The notes: generated by a model from the letters alone, not told the origin. A stretch of DNA of 5,709 nucleotides from Bacillota bacterium (GCA_023393165.1 JAEWMJ010000062.1:1-5709); one strand, 5' to 3'. Positions 1 to 5,678 are shown, counted from the stretch's first letter. A program made the numbers and translations.

Positions 1-176
1 CCAGTCTTGCTATGCACTTTTCAACCTTTATTGTGCAAATTGCCGAAAACTCGGCTTTCAGCAAAACAGCTGTATGTTTTTCTGATTTTTAAGGGCTTAT
101 ATTTAGTTTTGACACAGTCTGCCGTCCTCCTGCCGTCTGAAGCAAAAAAGAAATATAAAAATTTCTATAGGCCATG
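1..176. other. Non-coding flank downstream of the kinase gene
   Basis: No convincing gene is visible here. The only open frames are short, lack a usable ribosome binding site and resemble no family I know. The stretch is AT-rich and holds two small inverted repeats: GCCGA/TCGGC around an AAAC loop (42-55), and TGCAC (14-18) with GTGCA (33-37). It also holds the weak leftward terminator annotated separately. It may be the worn edge of an older mobile or repeated sequence, but nothing in the window proves that. Confidence 0.5.
144..166 (-). terminator. Weak AU-rich intrinsic terminator after the kinase gene
   Basis: Read on the minus strand, AGAAAT (166-161) pairs with ATTTCT (154-149) across a 6-nt loop, and the arm runs into six T residues (149-144, one shared with the stem). 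It lies about 10 nt past the kinase stop codon, where an operon terminator is expected. The stem is only 6 bp with a single G-C pair, so termination would be inefficient. This is a positional call rather than a strong structural one. Confidence 0.35.
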
Positions 177-1568
177 CTATTCCGCTGCGGGCAGGGATAT
201 GGCAACGTAAAAACCGCCGTACAGGCTATGCGCAAATTCCACTGTTCCCTTATGGGCTGCAGCGATCTGCTTGACAATCAAAAGACCCAGCCCATGCTGC
301 TGTTCCAATGCATGATTGTCACAGACCATATAGTGAGGCGCATTCCTGATCCTTTCAAGCTGCTCATTATCCACGCCTTTTCCGTTATCGTCTACGCAGA
401 TTAAGCACCGGTTATTTTGCTTTTTCACCTCGACAAATATTGTGCAGCCCTTTGGGTTGTGGCGCTGCGCGTTTTGCAGCAGATTCATGGCAGCCCGTTT
501 TACCAGCGCGGCGTCCCCGTTTATGCAGCAGGATGTCAGGTTCTCATTTGTATTCCATTCAACAGGATAATGGTTTTGAATATCGGAATTGATAAAATCC
601 GCGACGACCTGACGGACAGCGGATATCACGTTAAAGGGTTCCGTATGAATCGGCGGCATGTTATATTCCAGCTTTGAAGCAAGATTCAGGTCATTGATCA
701 GATTTTTCATCCGCATGCTTTGCGAGCAGATCACCGCGGCTTTTTCTCTTGCTTCTTCTGATAGAGCCGGATCGTTTTCCAGTTGCCCTGCGTATCCCAT
801 CATCATAGAAAGCGGCGTTCTGATATCGTGGGACACGCCGGCAATCCAGTTGGCCCGCGCAGTTTCCTTTTGTTTTAGCTCATAATTCTTGGTTTGCAAT
901 ATTTCGGAAGTCTTGTTGATATATTGCGCGATTTCCGACAACGTACCTTTTTCCTTTACATGAACATTATGTTCTGTTGGCAAAGCTTCAATGCCTTTCA
1001 GTATCGGTCCCACCGATTTCAGTAGTTTTGTATTTGTAATCATATAGATCAGGAAGATTAAAACTACGTTGCCTAAAATGACAAGCAGAATGGTTTTGGG
1101 CAGGTTCGCTATCAAATAATAATCCCAGTTGTTGTATATCGACTTCCAATAGCTCGTTTTCGGAAAACCGAGCACAACAAGGTTATCGTTATATGCGCTG
1201 GTAAAGGTAGGAAAATCCTTTACATAACCACGGGAAAGCTTGGCGGCATCCGCAATGCTGTACTGCACGGGAATCTCACTCGGCAAATTATCCGTATGCC
1301 ATACCACCCGGCCTGTCGAATTGTCGATCAGGATAGCCCAAACATCTTTCTCTTGCAACTGCCGCGCCATGGAATCCGATAATGCATATCCGTTTTCCGT
1401 TTGATTCAAAGCTGCAGCGACCTCATTCGCCGTTGACCAGGGGCTGCCCCCGGCAGCCGAATTCTTGCCGATTATGATCACAAGAAGAATGTTGAAAACC
1501 AGAATCAAAAAACCGCCCAAAAGCAAAATTCCGACGAACCTTTTGATGAGTTTCAGTACGCTTTTCAT
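177..1568 (-). CDS. Membrane sensor histidine kinase (NisK/SpaK/CprK-like role)
   Basis: This 463-residue two-pass sensor kinase would autophosphorylate and pass phosphate to the regulator encoded just upstream. The parts in order are: a short basic N-terminus; TM1 at about 11-34; an extracytoplasmic segment of about 120 residues (35-156); TM2 at about 158-177; a HAMP-like linker and coiled region (178-235); a HisKA dimerisation domain with H247 in SHDIRTPL; and a HATPase_c domain. The HATPase_c domain shows an N-box (NLLQNAQRHNP, N366), a G1 box (DDNGKGV, 393-399) and a G2 box (HGLGL, 425-429). All catalytic motifs look intact. The ATG start has a GGAGG about 8 nt upstream, inside the last codons of the regulator gene, so the two are probably translationally coupled. 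The large sensor loop differs from BceS-type kinases, which have almost no extracellular loop, and resembles peptide-sensing kinases such as NisK. The ligand is unknown; an antimicrobial peptide or envelope stress is inferred from the adjacent exporter. Confidence 0.93.
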   Translation of the reverse strand: MKSVLKLIKRFVGILLLGGFLILVFNILLVIIIGKNSAAGGSPWSTANEVAAALNQTENGYALSDSMARQLQEKDVWAILIDNSTGRVVWHTDNLPSEIPVQYSIADAAKLSRGYVKDFPTFTSAYNDNLVVLGFPKTSYWKSIYNNWDYYLIANLPKTILLVILGNVVLIFLIYMITNTKLLKSVGPILKGIEALPTEHNVHVKEKGTLSEIAQYINKTSEILQTKNYELKQKETARANWIAGVSHDIRTPLSMMMGYAGQLENDPALSEEAREKAAVICSQSMRMKNLINDLNLASKLEYNMPPIHTEPFNVISAVRQVVADFINSDIQNHYPVEWNTNENLTSCCINGDAALVKRAAMNLLQNAQRHNPKGCTIFVEVKKQNNRCLICVDDNGKGVDNEQLERIRNAPHYMVCDNHALEQQHGLGLLIVKQIAAAHKGTVEFAHSLYGGFYVAISLPAAE

Positions 1569-1572
1569 GCCA

Positions 1573-2274
1573 TTATTCCTCCACGATCAGCTTGTATCCC
1601 AGCCCTTTTACCGTCACCAGCGATTCGGGCTTCGATGGGTTTGCTTCTATCTTCTCCCGGATACGCCGGATGTGCGCCATCAGTGAATTCTCATACCCAA
1701 AGGGATTATCGCCCCATGCCGCTTCACATAAGGCGTCTATCGTGACGATCCGGCCCGCGTTGCGGTAAAGGACGGACAGCAAGTCATGCTCTTTTGCGGT
1801 CAGAGGAATAACTTCACCGTCCTTATAAACCTCCGCCTTTTCAAAGTCGATTTCACTGCCCGCAAGTTTGACTGCCGGATGATCGCCTTTATAGCACCGC
1901 TTCAGAATAGCCCCGATGCGCAGCGTCAGCTCTTTAGGCAGAAATGGCTTGACAATATAGTCATCCGCGCCGAGGCCCAGCCCGCGGAACTTATCCTCTG
2001 CGTCTCCCCGTGCGGTCAAAAACAAAACGGGAAAATCGGACTTTACTTTGAGTGCTTCCATCAGTTCAAAGCCCGAGCCGTCAGGCAGCATAACGTCCAA
2101 TACCGCCAGGTCGGGCTGAAATGTATCATAAACCTCAAGGGCTTCTTTTACGGATGCGGCGGTCGCAATATTTGTATATCCGTCATCTTTGAGTATGGAC
2201 AACAGCATATCAAGCAGCGCCGGCTCGTCGTCCACCAAAAGAATCCGTTTGTTTTTCAAGTAATTCAAAAACAT
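1573..2274 (-). CDS. OmpR/PhoB-family response regulator
   Basis: This 233-residue DNA-binding regulator has an N-terminal receiver domain and a C-terminal winged-helix domain, the usual length and order for the family. Counting from the ATG, the acidic pocket is D15/D16 (LLVDDE), the phosphoacceptor is D60 (VLDVMLPDGSG), the switch threonine is T87 (FLTAR) and the conserved lysine is K109 (YIVKPF). The effector domain (about 130-230) shows the typical LTAKEHDLLSVL start, and a recognition-helix region (SLMAHIRRIREKIE) followed by the wing TVKGLGYKL. I prefer the ATG at 2274, which has GAGG 6 nt upstream. A TTG at 2280 would add two residues but abuts that GAGG. It lies 4 nt before the kinase gene and is divergent from the exporter operon, whose control region carries direct repeats of the spacing this family binds. 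It probably activates that operon, as NisR, SpaR and CprR do for theirs. Confidence 0.94.
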   Translation of the reverse strand: MFLNYLKNKRILLVDDEPALLDMLLSILKDDGYTNIATAASVKEALEVYDTFQPDLAVLDVMLPDGSGFELMEALKVKSDFPVLFLTARGDAEDKFRGLGLGADDYIVKPFLPKELTLRIGAILKRCYKGDHPAVKLAGSEIDFEKAEVYKDGEVIPLTAKEHDLLSVLYRNAGRIVTIDALCEAAWGDNPFGYENSLMAHIRRIREKIEANPSKPESLVTVKGLGYKLIVEE

Positions 2275-2297
2275 TTTCAACCTCTTTCCTGTTCTTA

Positions 2298-2306
2298 ATT
2301 ATAACA
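2298..2306 (-). promoter_or_regulatory. Putative extended -10 promoter for the regulator/kinase operon
   Basis: On the minus strand TATAAT (2303-2298) is preceded by TG one base upstream (2306-2305), a full extended -10 element. No good -35 is present at the usual distance, only an A-rich run, which an extended -10 can tolerate. The predicted start near 2291 gives a leader of only about 17 nt to the ATG at 2274. That favours the ATG over the TTG at 2280. The promoter does not overlap the AAGGT repeats, which begin about 36 bp upstream of the TG. Confidence 0.55.
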
Positions 2307-2341
2307 TGGATTGATATTCATTTTTTAACCTGCAAAATAAG

Positions 2342-2381
2342 TAAGGTAAATGTAAGGTTGTGAGAAGGTTGCCTTAAGGTT
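2342..2381 (+). promoter_or_regulatory. Tandem operator: four TAAGGT repeats with 11-bp period
   Basis: AAGGT occurs at 2343, 2354, 2365 and 2376, each exactly 11 bp from the last. The extended unit is TAAGGT, with GAAGGT in the third copy, and a following T in copies two to four. Direct repeats about one helical turn apart are the standard binding arrangement of tandem OmpR/PhoB-class dimers. Examples are the PhoB pho box and the pentanucleotide repeats separated by 6 nt recognised by SpaR/NisR-type regulators. The array ends 7-8 bp before a rightward -10 element and covers the place where a -35 should be, as expected for an activator-dependent promoter. Binding by the adjacent regulator is inferred. 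Confidence 0.72.
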
Positions 2382-2388
2382 AACGGAT

Positions 2389-2399
2389 TATAGTATAAG
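2389..2399 (+). promoter_or_regulatory. -10 region of the exporter operon promoter
   Basis: TATAGT (2389-2394) and the overlapping TATAAG (2394-2399) are the two candidate -10 hexamers. Neither has a recognisable -35 about 17 bp upstream, because that place is taken by the AAGGT repeats. This points to an intrinsically weak promoter that needs its activator. Transcription would begin at about 2401-2407, leaving a leader of about 20-27 nt with an AAGGAG ribosome binding site at 2411-2416. Confidence 0.55.
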
Positions 2400-2427
2400 C
2401 ATCTTGTGAAAAGGAGCAATCGGAAAT

Positions 2428-3189
2428 TTGAATAATGCCAATATCATAGAAACAAATCAACTGACAAAAAGCTATTCGGGCTTTACGGCCGTATCAAAAC
2501 TAAACATGAATGTGCGAAAGGGTACGGTTTATGGTTTTATCGGCCCTAACGGAGCCGGGAAATCCACCACGATGAAGATGTTTTTGGGGCTGACACAGCC
2601 GACAAGCGGAACATTCTGGATAGACGGCAAATCGCCCGCCAACCGCGTCGCCATTCTCCGGGAGGTAGGCTCTCTGATTGAAGCGCCCGCGTTTTACGGA
2701 AACTTAAGCGGAGAGGAAAATCTGGATATTGTCCGCCGGGTACTGGGATTACCGAAATCCAGTATCTCCGATGCGCTCGAACTGGTCGGGCTGGCGGAAC
2801 ACCGTAAAAAGCTGGCGAAAAAGTATTCGCTGGGTATGAAGCAACGGCTCGGTCTTGCCGGCGCGCTGATCGGCAGACCGCCGATCCTGATTCTGGACGA
2901 ACCCACCAACGGCCTTGACCCGGTCGGCATTCATGAGATCCGTTCTCTGGTACGTTCCCTGCCGCAGCAGTTTGCATGCACCGTGCTGGTATCATCGCAC
3001 TTATTGTCGGAAGTAGAGCTGATGGCTGATGATATCGGTATCCTGAACCGAGGCGCGCTGCTGTTTGAAGGAACATTGCAGGAACTGAAAAAAGACGCGT
3101 CCGCAAAAGGATATCCCACCGACAACCTTGAAGACACCTTTCTCGCCATCATCGAAAGTGACAATATAAAAAGAGGTGTCAAGAGATGA
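2428..3189 (+). CDS. ABC transporter ATP-binding protein, LanF/BcrA/CprA type
   Basis: This is the 253-residue nucleotide-binding subunit of the exporter and would power removal of a membrane-active peptide. Motifs are complete: Walker A GPNGAGKST (39-47), ABC signature YSLGMKQRLG (133-142), Walker B ILILDEPTNGLDP (153-165) with catalytic E158, and H-loop SSH191. At the usual Q-loop position the sequence is GSLIEAP with E85. A glutamate there (E-loop) is a described hallmark of lantibiotic-immunity LanF ATPases such as NukF, and it separates this gene from generic ABC-2 ATPases. The start is a TTG, with AAGGAG 11 nt upstream. The next in-frame ATG (codon 27) would remove the conserved first strand (IIETNQLTKSY), so TTG is the only sensible start. 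The stop overlaps the next gene's start (ATGA). The length fits LanF and is shorter than BcrA of Bacillus licheniformis. The exact substrate is unknown. Confidence 0.93.
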   Translation: MNNANIIETNQLTKSYSGFTAVSKLNMNVRKGTVYGFIGPNGAGKSTTMKMFLGLTQPTSGTFWIDGKSPANRVAILREVGSLIEAPAFYGNLSGEENLDIVRRVLGLPKSSISDALELVGLAEHRKKLAKKYSLGMKQRLGLAGALIGRPPILILDEPTNGLDPVGIHEIRSLVRSLPQQFACTVLVSSHLLSEVELMADDIGILNRGALLFEGTLQELKKDASAKGYPTDNLEDTFLAIIESDNIKRGVKR

Positions 3190-3902
3190 AGCCGATATTG
3201 GAATGTAAGAAACTGAAACGAACGGCATTGCTGCCCGCGCTGGTTTTGGGCGGGATTCTGGCAGCGGCCTTGCCGGTGATCGATCTGTTGGCGCGGGCGG
3301 ATTCCATTGTCAATCCGTCAATTCCACCTCTTAATAATCTGATGAATTCGGATTGGATGCTGATGGCGATGCTCAACAGCTTTTTGATGGTATTGGGAAC
3401 GTGTATAATCTATCACATAGAATTTGCCGACAACGCCATTCAGCGGATGGATACGCTTCCCATCCGTCCATGGAGCATTTTCTTAAGTAAGTTTATATTG
3501 CTTGCCATTGCGTTTGTGATCGTTTTTCTCATCGAAGGAATATCGCTGTATTTCTGCATATGGAAATGGTTTTCCTTTGAAAGCGGTATGCTGAGGAATC
3601 TTGCCCAGTTGATGGCATATGCTTTTCTTTTGTCCCTTCCCGTGCTTTCGCTGATGCTTGCGGTATCCTCTTTCTGCAAAAACATGTGGATCACTGTAGG
3701 CATCGGCGTCATTGGCCTGTTCGCGGCCATGCTTTTACAGTACGTCCAGGGGATGCAGTATTTTCCGTTCCTAATGCCGTATCAGCCGCCGCTCAAAGGG
3801 ATCAAGGCGGACAGTACGCTTTGTATCGCCGCCGCTGCGGAAACCGTCGTGTTTTTAGTAGCGGGAATCATACTATCGAAGGTCAGGAGGAACGCAGCGT
3901 GA
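3186..3902 (+). CDS. ABC-2 type permease, first subunit (LanE/LanG-like)
   Basis: This 238-residue integral membrane subunit is the first of two permeases expected to form the exporter channel with the upstream ATPase. Hydrophobic segments suggest six helices at about 12-33, 57-77, 101-123, 138-162, 167-185 and 213-231. An intracellular motif (IEFADNAIQRMDTLPI, 78-93) precedes helix 3. The same E-x11-LPI pattern occurs in the next gene, so the two are probably distant paralogues and the motif a likely ATPase-coupling site. The length matches lantibiotic-immunity permeases of about 240-250 residues. The ATG overlaps the ATPase stop by 4 nt, with AGAGGTG 7 nt upstream. I cannot decide from sequence by eye whether it is the E-type or G-type subunit. 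Confidence 0.86.
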   Translation: MKPILECKKLKRTALLPALVLGGILAAALPVIDLLARADSIVNPSIPPLNNLMNSDWMLMAMLNSFLMVLGTCIIYHIEFADNAIQRMDTLPIRPWSIFLSKFILLAIAFVIVFLIEGISLYFCIWKWFSFESGMLRNLAQLMAYAFLLSLPVLSLMLAVSSFCKNMWITVGIGVIGLFAAMLLQYVQGMQYFPFLMPYQPPLKGIKADSTLCIAAAAETVVFLVAGIILSKVRRNAA

Positions 3903-4669
3903 GCTTTTTATCACTTGTCGGCGTAGAGTTCAAGAAATTGCGCCGTTCAAAAATATCGTTAATTTTTATTATTCCCGTTTTTCTGATTTGGGGAATGGCT
4001 GTGACGAACGCGGACGTGAATTTTAATGCAAGCCCGATGGGGATATCGCCCGAGAACAACTTTTTTATTCAGTCGTTTCTGGGCTTTGCCTGGTTTATGC
4101 TTCCGGCGAGCCTTGTAGTCATCACGGTTTTGCTCACTCAGACGGAACGGGCCAACCACGGCCTGATCAAAATGCTTTCGCTGCCCATCAGCGGCGTTAA
4201 ACTGTGCATGGCGAAATACTGCGTTTGCGTCATTATAATGACAGCGGAAGTGCTGCTGATGTTTGCCGCGTATTTCCCGTCCGCCATGATCGCTTCGGCG
4301 CGGTTCAATTATGAGTTTATGCTGGACTTCAAGTATGTGCTCGAAGTATGCGGCGCGATGGTCCTTGTGTCCCTCCCGATGTCCGCTGTCTACTGGATGA
4401 TCAGCGTATTGCTGAAAAATCCCGTTACGTCTGTCGGCTTTGGGCTGGCGACCGTTGTGCCTGTCGTCCTTGCGATCAATACAAAAGTCTGGTACGCGTA
4501 TCCGATGTGTTACCCGATGATGCTGATCGCGTCCGAGATGAATAAGTTCGCTGCCGATCCGGAGGCTTCCGCCATGGGCCTGGTCCCATGGATACCCGTG
4601 GCGGTAATACTGACCATTGTTTCCCTTGTTATCGCATGCTTACAATTCGGTAAATCTGAAAGAAAATAA
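3899..4669 (+). CDS. ABC-2 type permease, second subunit (LanE/LanG-like)
   Basis: This 256-residue permease pairs with the preceding one. Predicted helices lie at about 19-37, 58-80, 104-127, 146-170, 174-192 and 230-250. A cytosolic motif (TERANHGLIKMLSLPI, 82-97) matches the E-x11-LPI pattern of the first permease. A basic N-terminus (EFKKLRRSK) precedes helix 1, as in many ABC-2 immunity permeases. I chose the GTG at 3899 because AGGAGG lies 8 nt upstream, it overlaps the previous stop as GTGA, and it gives the family length. The frame stays open back to an ATG at 3686, but that region overlaps the first permease by 217 nt and encodes an arginine-rich non-membrane stretch, so it is not a real start. 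Confidence 0.88.
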   Translation: MSFLSLVGVEFKKLRRSKISLIFIIPVFLIWGMAVTNADVNFNASPMGISPENNFFIQSFLGFAWFMLPASLVVITVLLTQTERANHGLIKMLSLPISGVKLCMAKYCVCVIIMTAEVLLMFAAYFPSAMIASARFNYEFMLDFKYVLEVCGAMVLVSLPMSAVYWMISVLLKNPVTSVGFGLATVVPVVLAINTKVWYAYPMCYPMMLIASEMNKFAADPEASAMGLVPWIPVAVILTIVSLVIACLQFGKSERK

Positions 4670-4683
4670 AGGAGTGTACCATT

Positions 4684-4971
4684 ATGAAACAAATCAGACC
4701 ATTATCTGTTCTCAACCTCATCCTGACTTTTGTCCCGTGGACAATCCTGATTTTGCGGCAATATGACTTCGCGCTGCAATCGCCAGCCGCGGAAATCATT
4801 ATTACGGTTTACTGCATTTACATTGCCGCCGCGTTCGCCTTTTCCTTATATTTGCACACAAAGAAAAATATGCGCGATATATTATCCGGCATTGCCCTTA
4901 TTTTAAACAGCATCTATCTGGCGGGCGCGTTGGTCATGATCTGTATGAGCATACCCAGCTGGATTCATTAA
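4684..4971 (+). CDS. Small three-helix membrane protein of unknown function
   Basis: I do not recognise a named family. The 95-residue product is almost entirely hydrophobic, with likely helices at about 8-24, 35-58 and 66-90. Short charged links (LRQYD at 24-28; HTKKNMRD at 58-65) separate them, and the C-terminus is short (PSWIH). The basic loop at 58-65 suggests helix 2 exits into the cytoplasm. The gene starts 14 nt after the second permease with AAAGGAG 9 nt upstream of the ATG, and ends 11 nt before the lipoprotein gene. It is therefore co-transcribed with the exporter and well translated. It could be an accessory subunit, a regulator of the kinase or transporter, or an independent protection factor. 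Its role is open. Confidence 0.8.
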   Translation: MKQIRPLSVLNLILTFVPWTILILRQYDFALQSPAAEIIITVYCIYIAAAFAFSLYLHTKKNMRDILSGIALILNSIYLAGALVMICMSIPSWIH

Positions 4972-4982
4972 GAGGGAAATAT

Positions 4983-5474
4983 ATGTTTAAAGCATTGAAA
5001 AAAGGTTTTGTAATTGCTTTGGTTGCCGCGTCATTATGCGGGCTATTCGGCTGTTCAAACTTTGGCAAAGACTCGGCACTGGAGTTTTATAACAACGCGA
5101 TATCATATTTCGGTGAAAAATCGCTGACCGATGACCATTCACTGGCCGGCAAAAGGACTTTTGGAGCCGACAAGTATGTGGGTTCATACAGTGCAGATTA
5201 TAACGGCTTCAGCAAGACCGAATATCTGTTCGGCGGCACCTCCATCGAGCGCAAAAACGGAAATGAGGTTAATATTGCGTGCGATATGACTGTTACGAAA
5301 GGCTCGGCAAAACTGTTCCTGGTATGCGGCGACAGTGAACGTCAGGTGTTGCTTGACGCCGCCGGAGAGTACTCCCAAACGCTTGATATACCGCAAAGCA
5401 GTTGGTACGTAGGGCTTGAGGGCAGCAACTTTACGGGGACAATGCAACTTTCGATTACTGATGTTGTAAAGTGA
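4983..5474 (+). CDS. Small secreted lipoprotein, possible immunity-type accessory protein
   Basis: The 163-residue precursor has a basic N-terminus (KALKKG), a hydrophobic core and a lipobox LFGC ending at C24. This predicts a lipid-anchored protein of about 140 residues on the outer face of the membrane. The mature part is polar. Its C-terminal half (about 95-160) alternates in a beta-strand manner (NIACDMTVTKGSAKLFLVCG, then repeated strands), compatible with a small beta-sandwich. C100 and C115 are the only other mature cysteines and could pair. AGAGGGA lies about 6 nt upstream of the ATG. As the last gene of a LanFEG-like operon it sits where LanI lipoproteins (NisI, SpaI; SpaI is of similar size) accompany the exporter, so drug sequestration at the membrane is a reasonable guess. 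I see no direct sequence likeness to NisI or SpaI that I could vouch for. Confidence 0.84.
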   Translation: MFKALKKGFVIALVAASLCGLFGCSNFGKDSALEFYNNAISYFGEKSLTDDHSLAGKRTFGADKYVGSYSADYNGFSKTEYLFGGTSIERKNGNEVNIACDMTVTKGSAKLFLVCGDSERQVLLDAAGEYSQTLDIPQSSWYVGLEGSNFTGTMQLSITDVVK

Positions 5475-5496
5475 ATGCCGCCTGTCTCTATCGGCT

Positions 5497-5530
5497 AAGA
5501 CTTTATCATATGCGATAAGGTCTTTTTTAT
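5497..5530 (+). terminator. Intrinsic terminator of the exporter operon
   Basis: An 11-bp stem pairs 5497-5507 (AAGACTTTATC) with 5514-5524 (GATAAGGTCTT), with one G-T pair and a 6-nt loop. It continues into a T run (5523-5528). It lies 22 nt after the lipoprotein stop and has the structure and place of a Rho-independent terminator closing the five-gene operon. Confidence 0.88.
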
Positions 5531-5549
5531 TGTGACTTTAGTCCGTTGA

Positions 5550-5564
5550 GTACGCGCAGCGTAC
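5550..5564. repeat. Small perfect hairpin with GCA triloop
   Basis: GTACGC (5550-5555) and GCGTAC (5559-5564) form a perfect 6-bp inverted repeat around GCA. It lies between the operon terminator and the hairpin at the insertion element's left end. With no T run on either side it is unlikely to be a terminator. It could be a remnant of the target site or lie just outside the element, and its role is unknown. Confidence 0.45.
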
Positions 5565-5575
5565 GAAACAAAAAA

Positions 5576-5594
5576 CCACCCGCTATGCGGGTGG
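5576..5594. repeat. Left-end hairpin of the IS200-like element
   Basis: CCACCCGC (5576-5583) and GCGGGTGG (5587-5594) form a perfect 8-bp stem with a TAT loop. It is the probable transposase-binding hairpin of the left end. On the minus strand the stem is followed by six T residues (5575-5570), so it also has the form of an intrinsic terminator for leftward transcription out of the element. Confidence 0.68.
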
Positions 5595-5613
5595 ATGGCA
5601 AAAGTTACACAAA

Positions 5614-5677
5614 AAATCACCTTTCCGTTAGAATGGAGTTGTTCAAGCTACCAGGCTAACGAAAGGAAAGGTGATTT
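5614..5677 (+). promoter_or_regulatory. Stem-loop sequestering the tnpA ribosome binding site
   Basis: AAATCACCTTTCC (5614-5626) pairs with GGAAAGGTGATTT (5665-5677), and GTTAG (5627-5631) with CTAAC (5656-5660). A 4-nt bulge (GAAA, 5661-5664) lies on the 3' arm and the loop is about 24 nt. The 3' arm holds the purine-rich AAAGGAAAGG ribosome binding region just before the ATG at 5679, so the RNA would hide it. In Salmonella IS200 a comparable leader hairpin is known to repress transposase translation. The same role here is inferred. Confidence 0.75.
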
Positions 5678-5678
5678 A

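Noticed and set aside
109..114. Perfect TTGACA (-35-like) on the plus strand
   Set aside because: The sequence 15-19 bp downstream is GC-rich with no -10-like hexamer, and no rightward gene follows.
7..210. 67-codon plus-strand open frame in the left flank
   Set aside because: It runs into the 3' end of the kinase gene, lacks a ribosome binding site and matches no family known to me.
1786..2298. 170-codon open frame on the plus strand opposite the response regulator
   Set aside because: It is antisense to a clearly conserved receiver and winged-helix protein, has no recognisable domain and no good start signal. It is a shadow of the regulator gene.
2372..2379. CCTTAAGG palindrome as a separate operator
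   Set aside because: It falls across the fourth AAGGT repeat and its upstream gap and is most simply a by-product of the repeat sequence. No second copy of the palindrome is present in the control region.
2342..2381. CRISPR-like array from the four regular repeats
   Set aside because: Repeat units of 5-7 bp with 4-6 bp gaps are far too short; the layout fits a regulator operator.
2546..3106. 186-codon minus-strand open frame opposite the ATPase
   Set aside because: The translation is arginine- and serine-rich without domains, while the opposite strand has every ABC ATPase motif.
3686..3898. Upstream extension of the second permease to an ATG at 3686
   Set aside because: It would overlap the first permease by 217 nt and add an arginine-rich, non-membrane stretch with no proper ribosome binding site. 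GTG at 3899 has AGGAGG at 8 nt and gives the expected length.
4684..5474. A lantibiotic precursor gene among the small genes
   Set aside because: The 95-residue product is a multi-helix membrane protein and the 163-residue product is a lipoprotein. Neither has a leader peptide followed by a Ser/Thr/Cys-rich core.
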